From the NCBI RefSeq assembly GCF_000002995.4, contig NW_025062476.1, forward strand, positions 8,926,501 to 8,990,500: a DNA stretch of 64,000 bases, read 5' to 3'. The notes beneath the pieces were generated by a model. The model had not been told where the DNA came from. It ran no database searches and saw nothing but the letters and a program-made list of their open reading frames with translations. Position 1 is the stretch's first letter. Each line of letters starts with the position of its first letter. The position numbers and the translations under genes were made by a program. The DNA comes from Brugia malayi. Its lineage: Eukaryota; Nematoda; Chromadorea; Rhabditida; Onchocercidae. Below are positions 1 to 12,511 of this stretch, piece by piece.

Positions 1-26
1 CTTGAAAAATTAAGAAAATTACTTAC

Positions 27-2958
27 TCCACTGCTATCTAGCATATCAAGAACCGTGCCCAAACGATTCATATTGAATTCTCTAAGATTTTCATCACATA
101 TAGTCCCCGGTGAATCAGCACCATAAACCGGTTCCCCTTGTAACACATGTTTCCAATAATATCTGAATTTTTTGAGCTTTTAAAGAATTTAGTTTTATAT
201 GATATATCTAAAATGTATGTGCAACTTAAAATTTAAGATGATGAATTCTTGGTTCTCTTATAAAATCCTCGTTTCAAGAAAAAGACATGCTATAAAAGCA
301 ATTATAGTTTTATACTTTTCGAGCTTAAGAAAAAAGTAAAGGCCACATTCATAAGTCATAGTCATAAACTTACTTTTCAATCTCCTGCGGTGGTAAATCA
401 CCCTTTGGAAAAGGTGATTTCTTTGCAAGTGCTCGAAATTCTTGTACAGTAATTGATCTTCGATATAACCTATTTGTTTTAGTATATACTCCAGCATTCC
501 CTTCTATTTTTTCTTTAACTGGCCTGAAATTTTAAGTTTTGACCTAGCAAATTAATTGTTTAAAACAGATAAAACATTAAAGAAAAGACAGAAAAACATT
601 ACTGATCGATGACATAATTGTCGACGTCAGAATAGTCGCCTGATTTCCTTGCATAGAATTCCGGCGGAGGTACGATCTAAACAGGAATATGTAGTAAAAA
701 AATATAATTGAAAACTGAAATACAAATGTCAAAGTCTAAGTTTATAATACAAGGTAATAACATGTTTATAATGCAAGGTAATAACATATTTAGATTTCAA
801 CAGCGATATGTTGCTAATTGAATATGCCCATCTCAATGGAGATAAGTAAGAACACTGTCTTCGTAATTACCGACTGTTGCTAGATGATTCAACAGTTATA
901 TAAAAGCTTAACCTTTGACCAACAAAATGCTTGGGGTATATAATGCATATCTTCTGTAATAAGCAAGTGATCTATGCCATGAGTGCACAGAAACAAGAAA
1001 CATATATATGCAGGCATACACATACAGACATATACACACACACACACGCACATATATATATATCATACATTAGTAACGGTGCCGTTGGGAAGCCAACAGC
1101 TCTTCCCTTGCGAAACAATTCTTTTTTCTCGCATACCTCCACTTTACTGATCCACCCTTTTCATTACTTAATAATTCCTTCGAAGTGTTGGGAGTTTATA
1201 CTAAATGTCACGAATAGAGTAGCAGTCAGACCTTGAATTGAATAAAAATTTTAGTAACAGATAGACTTGTAATGAATGATAATTTTCGAAGATTATATAC
1301 CTTCCTATTTCAGATTGGAAAACAGTTAAGCAGAAACCAGACAAGTGGACTAATATCATAATTGGAAGAGGCAGAAATGTTTAAGAACGGAATCAAATAA
1401 TGCCATCAACTGTCGACGTTTTTTTACGTGTTATTTGATTAATAAAATGTCAGCTCTACCAGAAACCATAGTATGTAGAATTCATAGTCTATTAAGTGCT
1501 TCATTAAGATATTTGTAAGAAGTTATTACTCTTTGCACTGTTGTTTTAAATGATCATTAGCTAACTGTTTGTACTGTAAAACATCATTTGCTATTGCCAA
1601 AATGCGCTCTTCCACATTATCAAAGGAAGTATGCATTAATTGCTCTTATAGCTGTAGTCCGGTTAGAAGCACAGTCACAGAGAAAATGTGTTTATTAATA
1701 TCAATGAATTCCGCAGATGAAACAAGTGATGTTTACCGGTACGAGCAATTAATCATTATCTTATTTCGTACACAGTCACACATCTGTGCTTCACTTATAT
1801 ACATATAGAAAGAATAATGAAGTAACTCTGCTGATATCTTACTCTTGGAATCTGGAAAATTTGAATGCTTTCATATAAAAAAACTTGAATCCAAATTGAT
1901 GTCGTATCAAAATTTCACTACGAAAGTACCACACTTTCTTTTCAATCCCTACAGCCCTAACATTGAGACAGCAATTATTTGAAGAAAGATAAAAAAACTG
2001 GTATGACAACTTTTCCTATATTACCTCTAAATAATAATTATTTAAGATACATCTCAGAGGCTGCTTTTTTTTTCATGCTTAAAGCATTGCTTCTATCACT
2101 GGTTGGATGTTGCTAGTAGTGTGTGGTGGATCGATATTGGAACGATAAAGCATAGTGCCTATGAAGCATTTACACACGACTGATGAAGCATTTACACTGC
2201 TCAGAAATCATCGGACTATGCTGTTATTGTGGTCTGCATCTTCTACATCAAACTAAATGCTTCTTTTATTCGTGAGAATTCTCCCTAATGTTTTGCCGCA
2301 CTGTATTTTTAAATATTATATCTTCATAAACGAAAAAGCATTGAAGCTACAGATAGTACTTAGAAAGATTTTAATGGCACTAAGAAATAAGAGAGATATG
2401 AAGCTGATACAGTTAGGAATTGAGGCATATGATATCAACATGAGATCTCAATTTTTTATAACCCAACAAAAACCTTCCAGAATGTAATAGAGAAAGATCA
2501 TCAGGTCCAAACATAAGATGGCTATACATATCTGATAAGAGTTATTTTAAGTACTATTCATTTCCTAAAGACTTTTATAGTCAGGTCTGTTAAAATGAGG
2601 AATTAGACAAAAAGATTAGAACGAGAGAAGAGACTGAATCGTAGTCTCTGAACTTTATGTGAAAAAAAGTTGGAGATTTTCATGTAAGTGAGATTGAGGT
2701 AAATGGACTGAACGAAATGAGTAGATACTACAGACAATGGTAGAAATACATCCACTTAGAAACAATGGAAATAAGAACCTTTGCAATGCCGCAAACCAGA
2801 TGAGCACGGTGTTGTTGTTCAATTTTATTGATTAGTGTCGGAAAATCGCGCATTTCTTCGATAGTCGGATAGAAAACAGGCACTTCAATGGTACCAGTGG
2901 GTGCAAACGATGGGTGATGCTGATTGTGGGCAGAGGTACTAGCGGCAGATGTATCCAT
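27..2958 (-). CDS. KDM4/JMJD2-family histone lysine demethylase, 5' part (continues past the left edge)
   Basis: Four phase-consistent exons on the minus strand: 2958-2779, 676-603, 523-374 and 162-27, giving the first 180 residues. Known role of the family: Fe(II)/2-oxoglutarate-dependent removal of methyl groups from histone H3 K9 and K36 in the nucleus. Residues about 27-65 form a JmjN domain (VPVFYPTIEEMRDF). This is followed by the KDM4 hallmark PPPEFYARKSGDYSDVDN, then ITVQEFRALA, YYWKHVLQGEPVYGAD and FNMNRLGTVLDML, which lead into JmjC. The catalytic HxD...H residues would lie beyond position 1. The start at 2958 is the first ATG of a Ser/Thr/His-rich leader ahead of JmjN. Intron 1 is about 2.1 kb and holds no recognisable gene. 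Family assignment is firm. Which KDM4 paralogue it is, and whether PHD/Tudor domains follow, cannot be seen. Confidence 0.93.
720..2740 (-). other. Large first intron of the KDM4 gene
   Basis: About 2.1 kb between exon 1 and exon 2 of the demethylase. It holds an AC/AT microsatellite near 1021-1064 and otherwise AT-rich sequence. The short open frames on either strand lack family motifs. Long first introns often carry regulatory elements, but no specific site is recognised here. Confidence 0.7.
1021..1064. repeat. AC/AT dinucleotide microsatellite
   Basis: A run of alternating CA units passes into TA units inside the KDM4 first intron. Simple sequence repeat; no function is inferred. Confidence 0.85.
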
Positions 2959-5030
2959 GATTTGTGTCGTAAAAATCTGAAATTGGTAACAATCTTACGT
3001 TTAGAGGGAATTTTCAGTGTTTGACCACCTCACACTTCTAGTTTTGAAGCTAATCTCAAGTGACGACAGAACTACATGTTACAACGTATCGTTCGTTCAA
3101 TTCGTTTAAATACAAAAGATGGATAATTTGGATCGTATATATTCGCTACTATCCAGTGATACTTCTTGAGTTTCTTGAAGGCATCAAATCATATTTCATG
3201 AAAGCAGACAACAAGAAAGTGTTCCATCCTCCAAACAAGTCATTTGATTAGTTTTGGATCTTGATCATAGGTTACTTGCGTTTCTAAGAAGTTTGCAATA
3301 TGCAGGCATCGATACTTTATCATTACATGATTTTAATGCATAATTCTATCATATTATTACTAACGTCCCCAACATTCGTTAATGCATAATAAACTGATGT
3401 TAACTTCCTTCAGAGAATTTTGCTTTCTGGAATCAGTTTTGCAGCCCCTAACTTTCCGTACATATAGACTCTTTGACCTTTTATCTGTATCCTAATAAAA
3501 ACAATACTTCACTTTTGTGTGAATAGTTTTTTTTTACACAAATTCATTTAAAGAATTTGAAACATTTTTCTAATTGTAATACAGCATACAATCGAACATC
3601 ACTGCTAAGGACGAAAAAAAATCATCGATTCTTAAGAAGTAGCGAAAGTGGTTTTTCAACCAACTGAATTGCATTTTTCACTTGTTTCCTTCAATCTCTT
3701 TATTCGAATTTACACTTAATCAACTTATAAAAAGGTAAAATCATTCAACAATGTAAGAAAATTCGATAAATAAGGAGAAACTATGTAAGAAGAATATGAT
3801 TCCTTTACCAGTAACCTTATCTATTTGATTATTTAGAAAAAAAAATAGTACTTCCGAAAAAAATTAGCCTAATCAGATCAAAATACCGACTTCATCTGAT
3901 TCGATTAATGACAGATGAGCACCATCCATGAAACTCGAAGCTCAAGTGAAACAAAACTAATAACGATAATACTGTGCAACTGTCCTGCATACAAGCTGTA
4001 TAATGTTTAAATTACATCTCCTCAGCCACATAATTCTAGCGACACTAGGAAGTTTGATATTTTGAAAAACAGATTTTAAGCTTCACAACTTCATAAATTA
4101 CAAATTTATTCCCTGATATCCTAAGATAAGTTTTTCAAAAAAAAAATAAAGTTAATCTCATAAAAAGAAAACTCCCCAACCATCAAGTTAAGCTCAACCT
4201 CTGCCATATATGGACTCAAAAACTAATGCTGCCGCTCAGTCGAAGCAGAGACAAGAGGATCCCATAAAGTTGAAATACACATAGGAGAAACCAATATAAA
4301 ACAGAGGTAGCTGGTGATGCCGATAAACGGAAAACTGAATCTGAATAACGACCAACAGATAGCTAACCCTATCCCGTCGCCAAATTTGAATAATCCAATC
4401 AATAATCGTGACATTTGTTGAACGAAAATTTAATGAAGAGGTAGGAGCAACCATCTACCTACCTTCAGTGAATCCCTCCCACCCCTAAAATTTCATCCCA
4501 CTCTTCACTAACGAGTATGGATCACTTAACAACATTCAGCACCCGACGTCAACCGAACAGAACACGAAACTAATGCAGTTCGAAATAACCACCACGTACA
4601 GAGTGCCGTAAGTTGTGCAGTAAGTTGAATTCTATCACTCGGACACTACTCGCGACGCGCTATGCAACCATAATATCCTTCCTGTTAATTTTACCGCCTT
4701 ACAACATCCCTATACTCTCCACCCTCATTCGAGGTTTCACACTGTGCACTGGTTGATCCGATCCAAGTACACTGTTTCGCTAGTCCTCAACAATGTAATT
4801 CCGGAACAATGAAGAATTTTACAGTATCCGTTTGAGCTACTTCATTCATTGACTTCGTGATCATTCGGATGCAATTAAAACAGTGTAGAGTGACAAAAAC
4901 AATGGTTAAAATATACATTACTATAACAAAACTTATAAACAACAACGAAATGTAACGAAAGTTCTTCGTTCCACTGCACCTCGCTATATCTCAATTTCAT
5001 CGGAAACAAATCAAGTCATGAAATACAATA
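2959..5030. other. Intergenic region between the KDM4 start and the TRMT10C 3' end
   Basis: About 2.1 kb with no supported gene. Both flanking genes are on the minus strand, so this is the downstream flank of the methyltransferase and the promoter side of the demethylase. Roughly 4480-4790 is visibly richer in G+C than its surroundings and contains CG dinucleotides (for example CGCGACGCG near 4650). This is a plausible promoter or enhancer but is not shown to be one. Confidence 0.55.
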
Positions 5031-8001
5031 TTATTTGCTACCATTATCTGCTTGTAAAGCATCGATAATCATTTGAGATATTTGACCCGTCAACTCTTCA
5101 TTTTTGAGCCTTGCCTGTGTACTCATTGTTCTGGATATATTGTCTTCTTGAGGAATGAAATATCGTCTGGAATATTTCAAAAAAATAAAATTAATCAAAA
5201 TAAGAATCATCAAGCTAAGTAGGCAGAGAGTGAAAATGTGGAAAAATGACTGCTGGAAAACATGCACTAAAGTCCTGTTAACATCCAGAAATTCCTTAGA
5301 TTTTTTACTTAAAATAAGGCAATATTTTACTTAAAAATAAGCAAAAATAGTCGACAAATGCTCATCTCGCAATGAAATAAATTTCATTATAACCAGAAGT
5401 GGTACCTGGAAATACCATTTAATATAGCTTTATGCCAGTCTCCACCAGTTTGATAAGCTTCATGGAGAACTCGTACTACACTTGTAAAAGGAAGGAAATG
5501 AAAGTTGTAAAGTCTGTAAAGTTTTTAGAGTTTATAAGTTTTGTTTACAGTCAAGCGATATAACATAAAATACCCAATAAATTCGAGACAAAAACAAATA
5601 TTTTCCTCCATTGCTTTAATTCGCACTAAATCACAAAACTTATATAGATTCGCATGTCTAATATAGCCTATCATTATGATATCTCAAAATGCTTCGAAAA
5701 AAAAAATGGATTAAAAACTTTGAGTGAGTTAATTAACAATAATTAAAGCATACTTAAAGTGCTCGTTAAATGGTATACGCGCTGTACGGCAACCGCGCTT
5801 TCGAGCAGCACCAAGAGGCAACCGATTATCACGGCCTAAACATATCACATAAACTTCATCATTTAGTGGAGCTTGTATTACTTGCTGAGACCACCTGAAA
5901 ATTATTCGTCATTGTAATGCATGCGAAAACATTATTGCTATCTATTATTTTCTGTTGTTTTAAAACTTCTATCTCTTGAATCCAGAAGAAATTAAACAAT
6001 GAAAAGATCATATAAGCTATATACTTCGCAACATAAATGATATTTTCTTTGTTGTATAGACCAATTACATCTTCGTTTGTATACAGTGGCATAATTGTCT
6101 GATGAGAATACTGAGTCTTGAGAAATCTAAAAAATTTTCAATTCTTTAAATTTAGAAATTGCATTTTCGTCTCTCTACAGGGCAAAAACTTACTTCGTGA
6201 CAGCCTCACAGTTCGGATTGTTTTCATCGTAGTTGACAATTGACAAATCAAATGGTTCTCGTCGTCGAAGATTTTCCTGATATCATTAACAGATACATTT
6301 TAAAAAAACCAAGTTTTTCATATTTGTTGTCAAAATCATCTAAAACTGAAACCTCTCTTTTTCCCTGAAACTGCACTACAAAAAAAAATTACATATTCAA
6401 AAAGTTTTATTACTAAAATGTTTCGAAAATTTACTTGTATAATGTATTCCAGTTGCGTAGCAAGACGAGACGAAAAGTCATCGAATTTTTTAGCAATAAA
6501 CTGACAGTCCAAGACGATTCGTGGTTTTTCGTTCAGCCGTAAAGTCCTCCACATCGCAGCACCTTCGACATGCTTAATTCCTGTACTGACATACTATCAA
6601 TTATCAATAGTGGCTTTTTTATTAAAGAGATTAAAGAAGATTTCGACTAGAGCTTGACCAGTTAATTGTTATGTCCTTTTTGGTGAAAACTACGCAGAGC
6701 ATCACAATGTAGAATCTTCTTAATGCCAACCACACTGTACGGAGGACATTTTAGAACATTAGAAATCACTTCCACCAAAAAAAAAAAAGGAAAAAAAAAA
6801 AACTTTCACTAGCAATTTCTTAGGAACCAAGAGTATTATGAAGATAATGTAACCATTCATTACGTAAGAAACTTTTTCATATTTGCCAAATAGGCAAGAA
6901 CCATAAAATGTATTGCGAAATTAAATTCCAACTTACTTCTTGCATTGCGTTCGAGATTAGAAGTTACCAATTCATACATCATTGGACCATAGCCCATCGC
7001 ACCAGCATCAAACTTGGCACGCTGTAATCAGAAACTTCGGTAAAAAAAAAACTGAAAATAATCTTCTTAATGCAATAAAATTGGAAACAAAACTCGAGCA
7101 ATAACTAAGTTTCTATATTAATGCCTTTTTGCCTCTTATAATAATGGAAGGCTTAATTTACAAATTCTTATAACAACCTATACCGTCCTTTCGACTACGT
7201 CATTATCGGTGATTTCCATCTGTTTTTTTTTTTTTTTTTTGCTTATCATTTTCATAAGTTCCACTTCTCTCATATAAATTTTTTTCCCTTGCTTTCCGCC
7301 TCACCTCCTACATGACTCCCTCCTATCCTACTATCCCAGTACTTGTAAACTTCAGTACAAAATACCTGAAAATCGAGTAGTGCACCTCGAGATTTCAAGA
7401 TCGCCTTTTTTTTAGCTTCACGCATTTCATCGCGAAAGATGTGCTTTGCGTATGCTCGCAAATAGGCTACTCGATCTTCCGTTTTCTTTATTGTCATTAA
7501 CTTTTGCCACTGTTTATCTCGCAAAATAGATGGTGGATGTGGCATCATCCATTCCATTATCTAACATGAAATTTGAATAGATTGAACTTTTACTTATTCC
7601 ATAAAAAATTTGATTATTGGAGAGGAAAATAGAAACCAGGAAAAAATTAGTCCAAAGACGAAATTACTTCAACTTCTGCCACTATTTCATCAAGAAACTG
7701 ACGAGAGTTTGAGTCTAGTGATGATAAAAACTCTGGTGATGGCCTCAGTTTTGCTTTTCCTTCATCTTTCAGTACATCATTACCGGCTGTTTCAGTGTAA
7801 AATGTTCTGCTAGAGCAAACATAAGTCGAGCAGGATAGACGGGAAATAACAAACGTTGCAAAGCTGTAAAAAATATGAATAGTATCTTAAGAATAAAGAA
7901 AGAAGAATAAAGCAATATGTACGTGCTAGTTTAACTACATGAGGTGATGCAGAGTTTGAAATTATTAAAGCATCACACGCCTTCTTAATGAATATGGACA
8001 T
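5031..8001 (-). CDS. TRMT10C/MRPP1-like mitochondrial tRNA (m1G9/m1A9) methyltransferase, RNase P subunit
   Basis: Complete model of ten exons: 8001-7979, 7863-7668, 7560-7366, 7021-6937, 6580-6435, 6276-6194, 6126-6025, 5894-5754, 5480-5406 and 5166-5031. All phases agree, giving 393 aa (human MRPP1 is about 400). Family role: SPOUT methyltransferase acting on position 9 of mitochondrial tRNAs and partner of protein-only RNase P. Residues 1-30 (MSIFIKKAFATFVISRLSCS) form a basic, Ser/Thr-rich, acid-free mitochondrial presequence. A charged linker helix follows (FRDEMREAKKKAILKSRGA), then the SPOUT core from about residue 190 to 380. That core includes PRIVLDCQF, EVYVICLGRDNRLPLGAARK near 290-309, and YQTGGDWHKAILNGIS. 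Exon 1 contributes only 23 coding bases and rests on a GTGTGA donor. It was chosen because it is the only nearby ATG exon found that gives the required phase. The rest is strong. Confidence 0.88.
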
Positions 8002-10001
8002 TTGTAAATAATATTAATAAAATAATAATAAATAAACGTGGGTAATAATAAAAACGTGAATGATATTACCACTGGATGAATCCCAAACTTGACTTTCCAT
8101 TCCAAACAAGAGGAATCTGTCCATTCCTGAAAAGAAACTGACTCATCCGGACTTCCGATGTCGAAAGTACCCGCGGGTTTACTACGGTGCAGTAGACTCT
8201 AGCAGCACAATATCGCAATGTATCCAAACACTATGCTAAATCTCAACTCTCAGTTTCTACTCCAGTTGTCATTCGCTAGAACCCTCAGTGTCAGCAGCAT
8301 GCTTCCTTGCAAATTCTGGCAATCCCTGCCGTATCTTGGTTTCATATACTATTTTCATTTTCATTCCACTGTCATCTATTCTGATTAGACCCTATTTTCG
8401 TGCCAATTTGCCAAACTGAGTTCATCTTTGTAACAGTAGTGCAGTACCTGAGAGAGTTAGGTTGTTTTATGGTTTCATGTGGAAGACAAAAGATCAAGGA
8501 GTTAATGTGTTGCAAGCTAAAATTTCCCACTTTTTCTCTTTCTTTCTTATTTTGGGAACTTCTGCCCTTCACTAGACCATAACCGTAAAATAGAAGCATT
8601 TCATCTTACAGTTCATAACTTCTGTATTTCTCTTTTAGGCTTTAGCTGTGGTCAGCAGCATTTTATAGGTTAAAATTGATTATGAATTTTAATTTTATTC
8701 GAATACAGAGATTAGAAATCTTCAGAAAAACCTTCATTTCATGTGCAACTTGAAGTTCAAGTTCTCATTTTCAGTAGAACTGAGAAGAGATAAATTTTAA
8801 GTCACTTTCACTTTCAGAAACTTCACTATCATTGGCTGCCATCTATTCGCTCGCACAAACTTATAATCTGAAATATCTTTTCGCATTTTAAAGTTAATGC
8901 ATTTGTAAAGAAACTGTAGTGTAACAATTGAAATTAATTTGGCGCTTGGTTTCTGTAACGACAAGTATATTTTATATTGATTTATGCAAGTTAAATATGT
9001 TAAATATAGAATAATTCTCAATAGTCTAAATTTTAGGAGGGTTATTTCAAAAATTCCGAAAGATTTTCATTCAATATTTAAGGATTAAAGAATTTCAACA
9101 TTATCCCTGCCAACACTTTGCTGAAATTGTTCCAAACACTTTACTGTGTTTGAAACAGTTTCAGGAAAGAAAACGCGGTAAGTCGGATGAAAGACCAATT
9201 ATTGGAGATTCGAAGGTGAAATCGTTCGAATTTATTTCATTTTCCATTTTCCATCCCATTTTTCCAGCGAAGAGGCTCTTAAGACTGTTTTGAGACGTCA
9301 GATTGATGAATGGAACATCAACATGGACTGAAATATGAAATGAGGTCCAATATCTTAGACACCTATTTATCACGGATCACTGATCATATCATTTAAAAAA
9401 GAATGACAATAACGGTAAGCGATGTTAGTGTATTTCCCGTCATATTTATTAATGGAAAGGACATTTCGCTTTCTTTTTTCGGTCTAAATCCAAATGTGCG
9501 TGAAGGTCACTGTTTCTTGACTCTTACTTTTGATCTTCTGACAGAAATTTGATTAACCAATATCAATCTCTAAATGCTTCATTAATTGCAAAACTCAATT
9601 GAGAATTCTTAAATTAGCAAAAAGTAAGCTGCAGTAAATATTCTGCGTCCACAAGCCTACTCTGGAGCACAATGAAATTCATAGTCTTAGTGAAATTAAC
9701 ATTATTTTCAAATGCAGAAGTTGGAAGTTCTATGTTTGTGGGACGCGATGCAGATGCTTCCCCATTGACAGGGGTCATTGAAATTTGCTAATACCATACA
9801 CGCAATACATCACTCTACTCCATTGTTGTGTGGCGCATGCTAGGCTTTGTTTCTTCAGAAATGAATGGTGTAATGTCTCTTTCCTTTTCTCTAATCAGTG
9901 GTTGTAATCCTATTAATACGTACATGTACATACTATAGTGATATATTCAATAGCATTTATACTCTTTTAGACTTAACGGTAGATTCCTTGAAGGATTACT
10001 T
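8002..10001. other. Divergent intergenic region between TRMT10C-like and EBP2
   Basis: About 2 kb between a minus-strand and a plus-strand gene, so it should hold promoters for both. No coding segment is supported. A short frame near 8071-8130 (reverse strand) was tested as an alternative first exon for the methyltransferase, but its phase does not fit. A TTTTAG acceptor-like site at about 9965-9970, 31 bases before the EBP2 start, could be a spliced-leader acceptor. Confidence 0.55.
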
Positions 10002-11941
10002 ATGTCAAATGCGAAAAGAGGAGAAATGAGTACCACAGATGTCGATGTAAATGCTAGGATTTTACCAGCTGTTGAAAGTGAAGAAGAAAGCAGCGATTCT
10101 GATAGAGAGGTAATTTCATCGATTTAATTCTTGGGAGCAATATTAACGAGGGATTTCTAGGACGATAAGTCTTACTTCAGTTTTTGTAAAGTTTTTTCTT
10201 CCTTTAAATAAATTGCCAGTCTTTCATATCCAGCAATATTTTTCATATCCAGCTCTTTAATTTCGAAAATTTTCGATGATTTGGAGCAGGAATTAGTTCG
10301 AGGATATTCTGCTATTTTCTCAATACGGTTTTTTAATTACAGTTACAAATCGCATTCGATGAAGGTCTGCTGAAGACTGATAAGCTGAATTATATTGTGG
10401 AAAAAAAGAGACCGATAATAAATAAAAAAGTATGATGTTTGACTCATTAAGTAAACTGGATCGAGTTAATAATGATGAATTCTTTTATATCATCCACTTG
10501 AATTTGTTGTTCTTCTAATGTCTCTTTGATGCAGGAAATTATGATTCACATTATATCATGCATACTAGTTTTTCTATTTGAAGGCTGAGTTGGAAGATAA
10601 AATTAAAAAACTGGCGATGAATTTGGCATGGTTAGAAACGCTAGATGTGGAAGTAAATAATGACTATCTGAATGAGAAAGTACTCAGTGACGATTTCGAA
10701 CGTGAGATAATTTTGTAAGTTATTTTGTATCTTTTTTGCGTTTTACTATAAGTAATTCATTTCAAGTACTGGATGTTTCTGAATTGTAATGTCAAGTCTT
10801 AATAACTTAGATAACTTGTTATAGTTACAAGCAGGCTGAAAAAGCAGCACAAATAGCAATATCGCGACTGCGGGAAATGGGTGTAAGGATTTTTCGACCG
10901 ACAGATTATTATGCCGAAATGGTAAAAAGTGACCAACATATGCAGAAGGCGAGTTTATTTTTTTGCATTGAATTCTGATTTTTTTTTTTCTTTTGATTAA
11001 TGTTCTGATTTACCGAGGAACTTTTGGTAGAGTTAACAGTTCTTGCTGTTTTCTTCATTTCATTATTCATACATGTACGCTATTATATTATTAGTTATGT
11101 TGTCATACTCTTTGTAGATAAGGCAGCGTATGGCAGAAATTGAAGAAAGTAAACAAAAACTGGAAGCAATTCGTAGAATTCGTGAGGAAAAAAAGTTTGC
11201 AGCTAAGGTGCAAAAGAAGGCTGGTTTCATCAGTTGTTTCGTAATTAGAATTGTGGTTGGGCTCATAATTTGGTCATGTTTTTTCCTGCTTTACAATAGA
11301 GTTCGTGTATTTTACTTATTAATTCAGGTAATAGAAAGAAAACAGAGTGAAAAAAAGATTTTGGCAGAAGCAGTGAAGAAACATCGAAAGGGCGTAAAGT
11401 CGCATCTGGATGCCATGCTAAATAATGCAAGAAGAATACAGGATACTGAGGTTTTTCATTTCTACTATCAAGTTTTTGCAATAATGCTTGAATTTCTATA
11501 AAATCAGATTGCCATCTGAATTATGGCTTATATCAGGCAGTTTTCAAAGTTTTTATTTCTCACTGCAAGAAAAAGGTGGTTTTCAGGTTGGAATAAAGAG
11601 GTCAGAGAAAGGAAGAATGCGCGAAAAGAGTAAGAGATTTCGTCGAATGGCCCGTGATAAAAAGTTCGGCTTCGGCGGACAAAAAAAGAGGTCTAAGAAA
11701 AATGATAAAAATAGGTAGTAAATTCTTTAAAACATTTTTGGCCATTTTATGCTTTATGTTTTAATGAAATCATAAATGAATGAAAAAAGAAATATAAGGA
11801 TGAAGTGTTTACAAATTTTTGCATGATTTTTTTTTTAGTTTTGAAGAATTTGCGACACCTGGGAGTCTAGCTCGTAGGCTCAAAGGACATCATTTTGGCA
11901 CACATGTGTTGAAAAGTCGTGCAAAGCCGAGAAAAAGATGA
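10002..11941 (+). CDS. ebp-2: EBP2 (EBNA1BP2 homologue), nucleolar 60S ribosome-biogenesis factor
   Basis: Complete model of eight exons: 10002-10109, 10343-10429, 10584-10714, 10825-10948, 11118-11219, 11328-11450, 11587-11714 and 11839-11941. The product is 301 aa (human about 306). Known role: nucleolar scaffold needed for 27S pre-rRNA processing and 60S assembly. Visible family features in order are an acidic N-terminus (ESEEESSDSDRE), then LQIAFDEGLLKTDKLN, then the signature RPTDYYAEMVKSDQHMQKIR. A long basic coiled coil follows, then KKFGFGGQKKRSK and a Lys/Arg-rich tail ending KPRKR. An in-frame second Met lies eight residues after the first. Introns 4 and 5 appear to start with GC instead of GT. 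With those donors the protein matches human EBP2 without gaps across both junctions. An AATAAA lies at 12126-12131. Confidence 0.94.
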
Positions 11942-12125
11942 TCTTCATGTCTTTGTTTTTTGTCTAACACTAAAAAAAAAGATGCAACGTGTGTCGTTTA
12001 CTTGACTTTAAACACAAACAAAACTATAGGAATTTCTTGTAGAGTCATAATTTTATTAAATGTTTTACAGTGACTTTTTCTGTTTATCCTTTCTCGTAGC
12101 TTTTCAGATTTTTTTATGAACTCTG

Positions 12126-12131
12126 AATAAA
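12126..12131 (+). terminator. Polyadenylation signal after EBP2
   Basis: AATAAA 185 bases after the EBP2 stop codon and before the ZIP-like gene. Canonical nematode signal; assignment by position only. Confidence 0.5.
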
Positions 12132-12511
12132 ATTATTGCTTCTAAACGGTTTTGATGATAGTTTGTTAAGATTGGAATTATTGTTACTTGTACTTTTTGC
12201 TTTTATTTTTGTCAGTGGATAAACACTCTATAAATCCTTTCTTTTTTTTTGCGAAGTATAAACGCCTGAGACAGATATTTGAAAAAATTCTTGGTTTAAA
12301 GGAACAAAAACTTTTTTTTAAAAACTTTTCTTAATACTGTGGTAGTTTACAGCTTGGGACAAAGTAAGATTTTACAAGTTTGAAAGCCTGGTATTCATTT
12401 ATTCTCAGGATATTAAACATTTATAAAACTTATTTGATTGTTTAGTTGACCTGATGTTGATTGATGGCAGTTACAAGATAGCAATAAAATAAATGTATTC
12501 TCGACTGCTTG

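Noticed and set aside
4223..4454. Two overlapping hydrophobic reverse-strand frames
   Set aside because: No start context, splice partner or family match; hydrophobic frames are common in AT-rich DNA.
8071..8130. Alternative first exon for the TRMT10C-like gene
   Set aside because: Its donor phase would shift the second exon into a frame that does not continue into the conserved LDEIVAEVE-IMEW segment.
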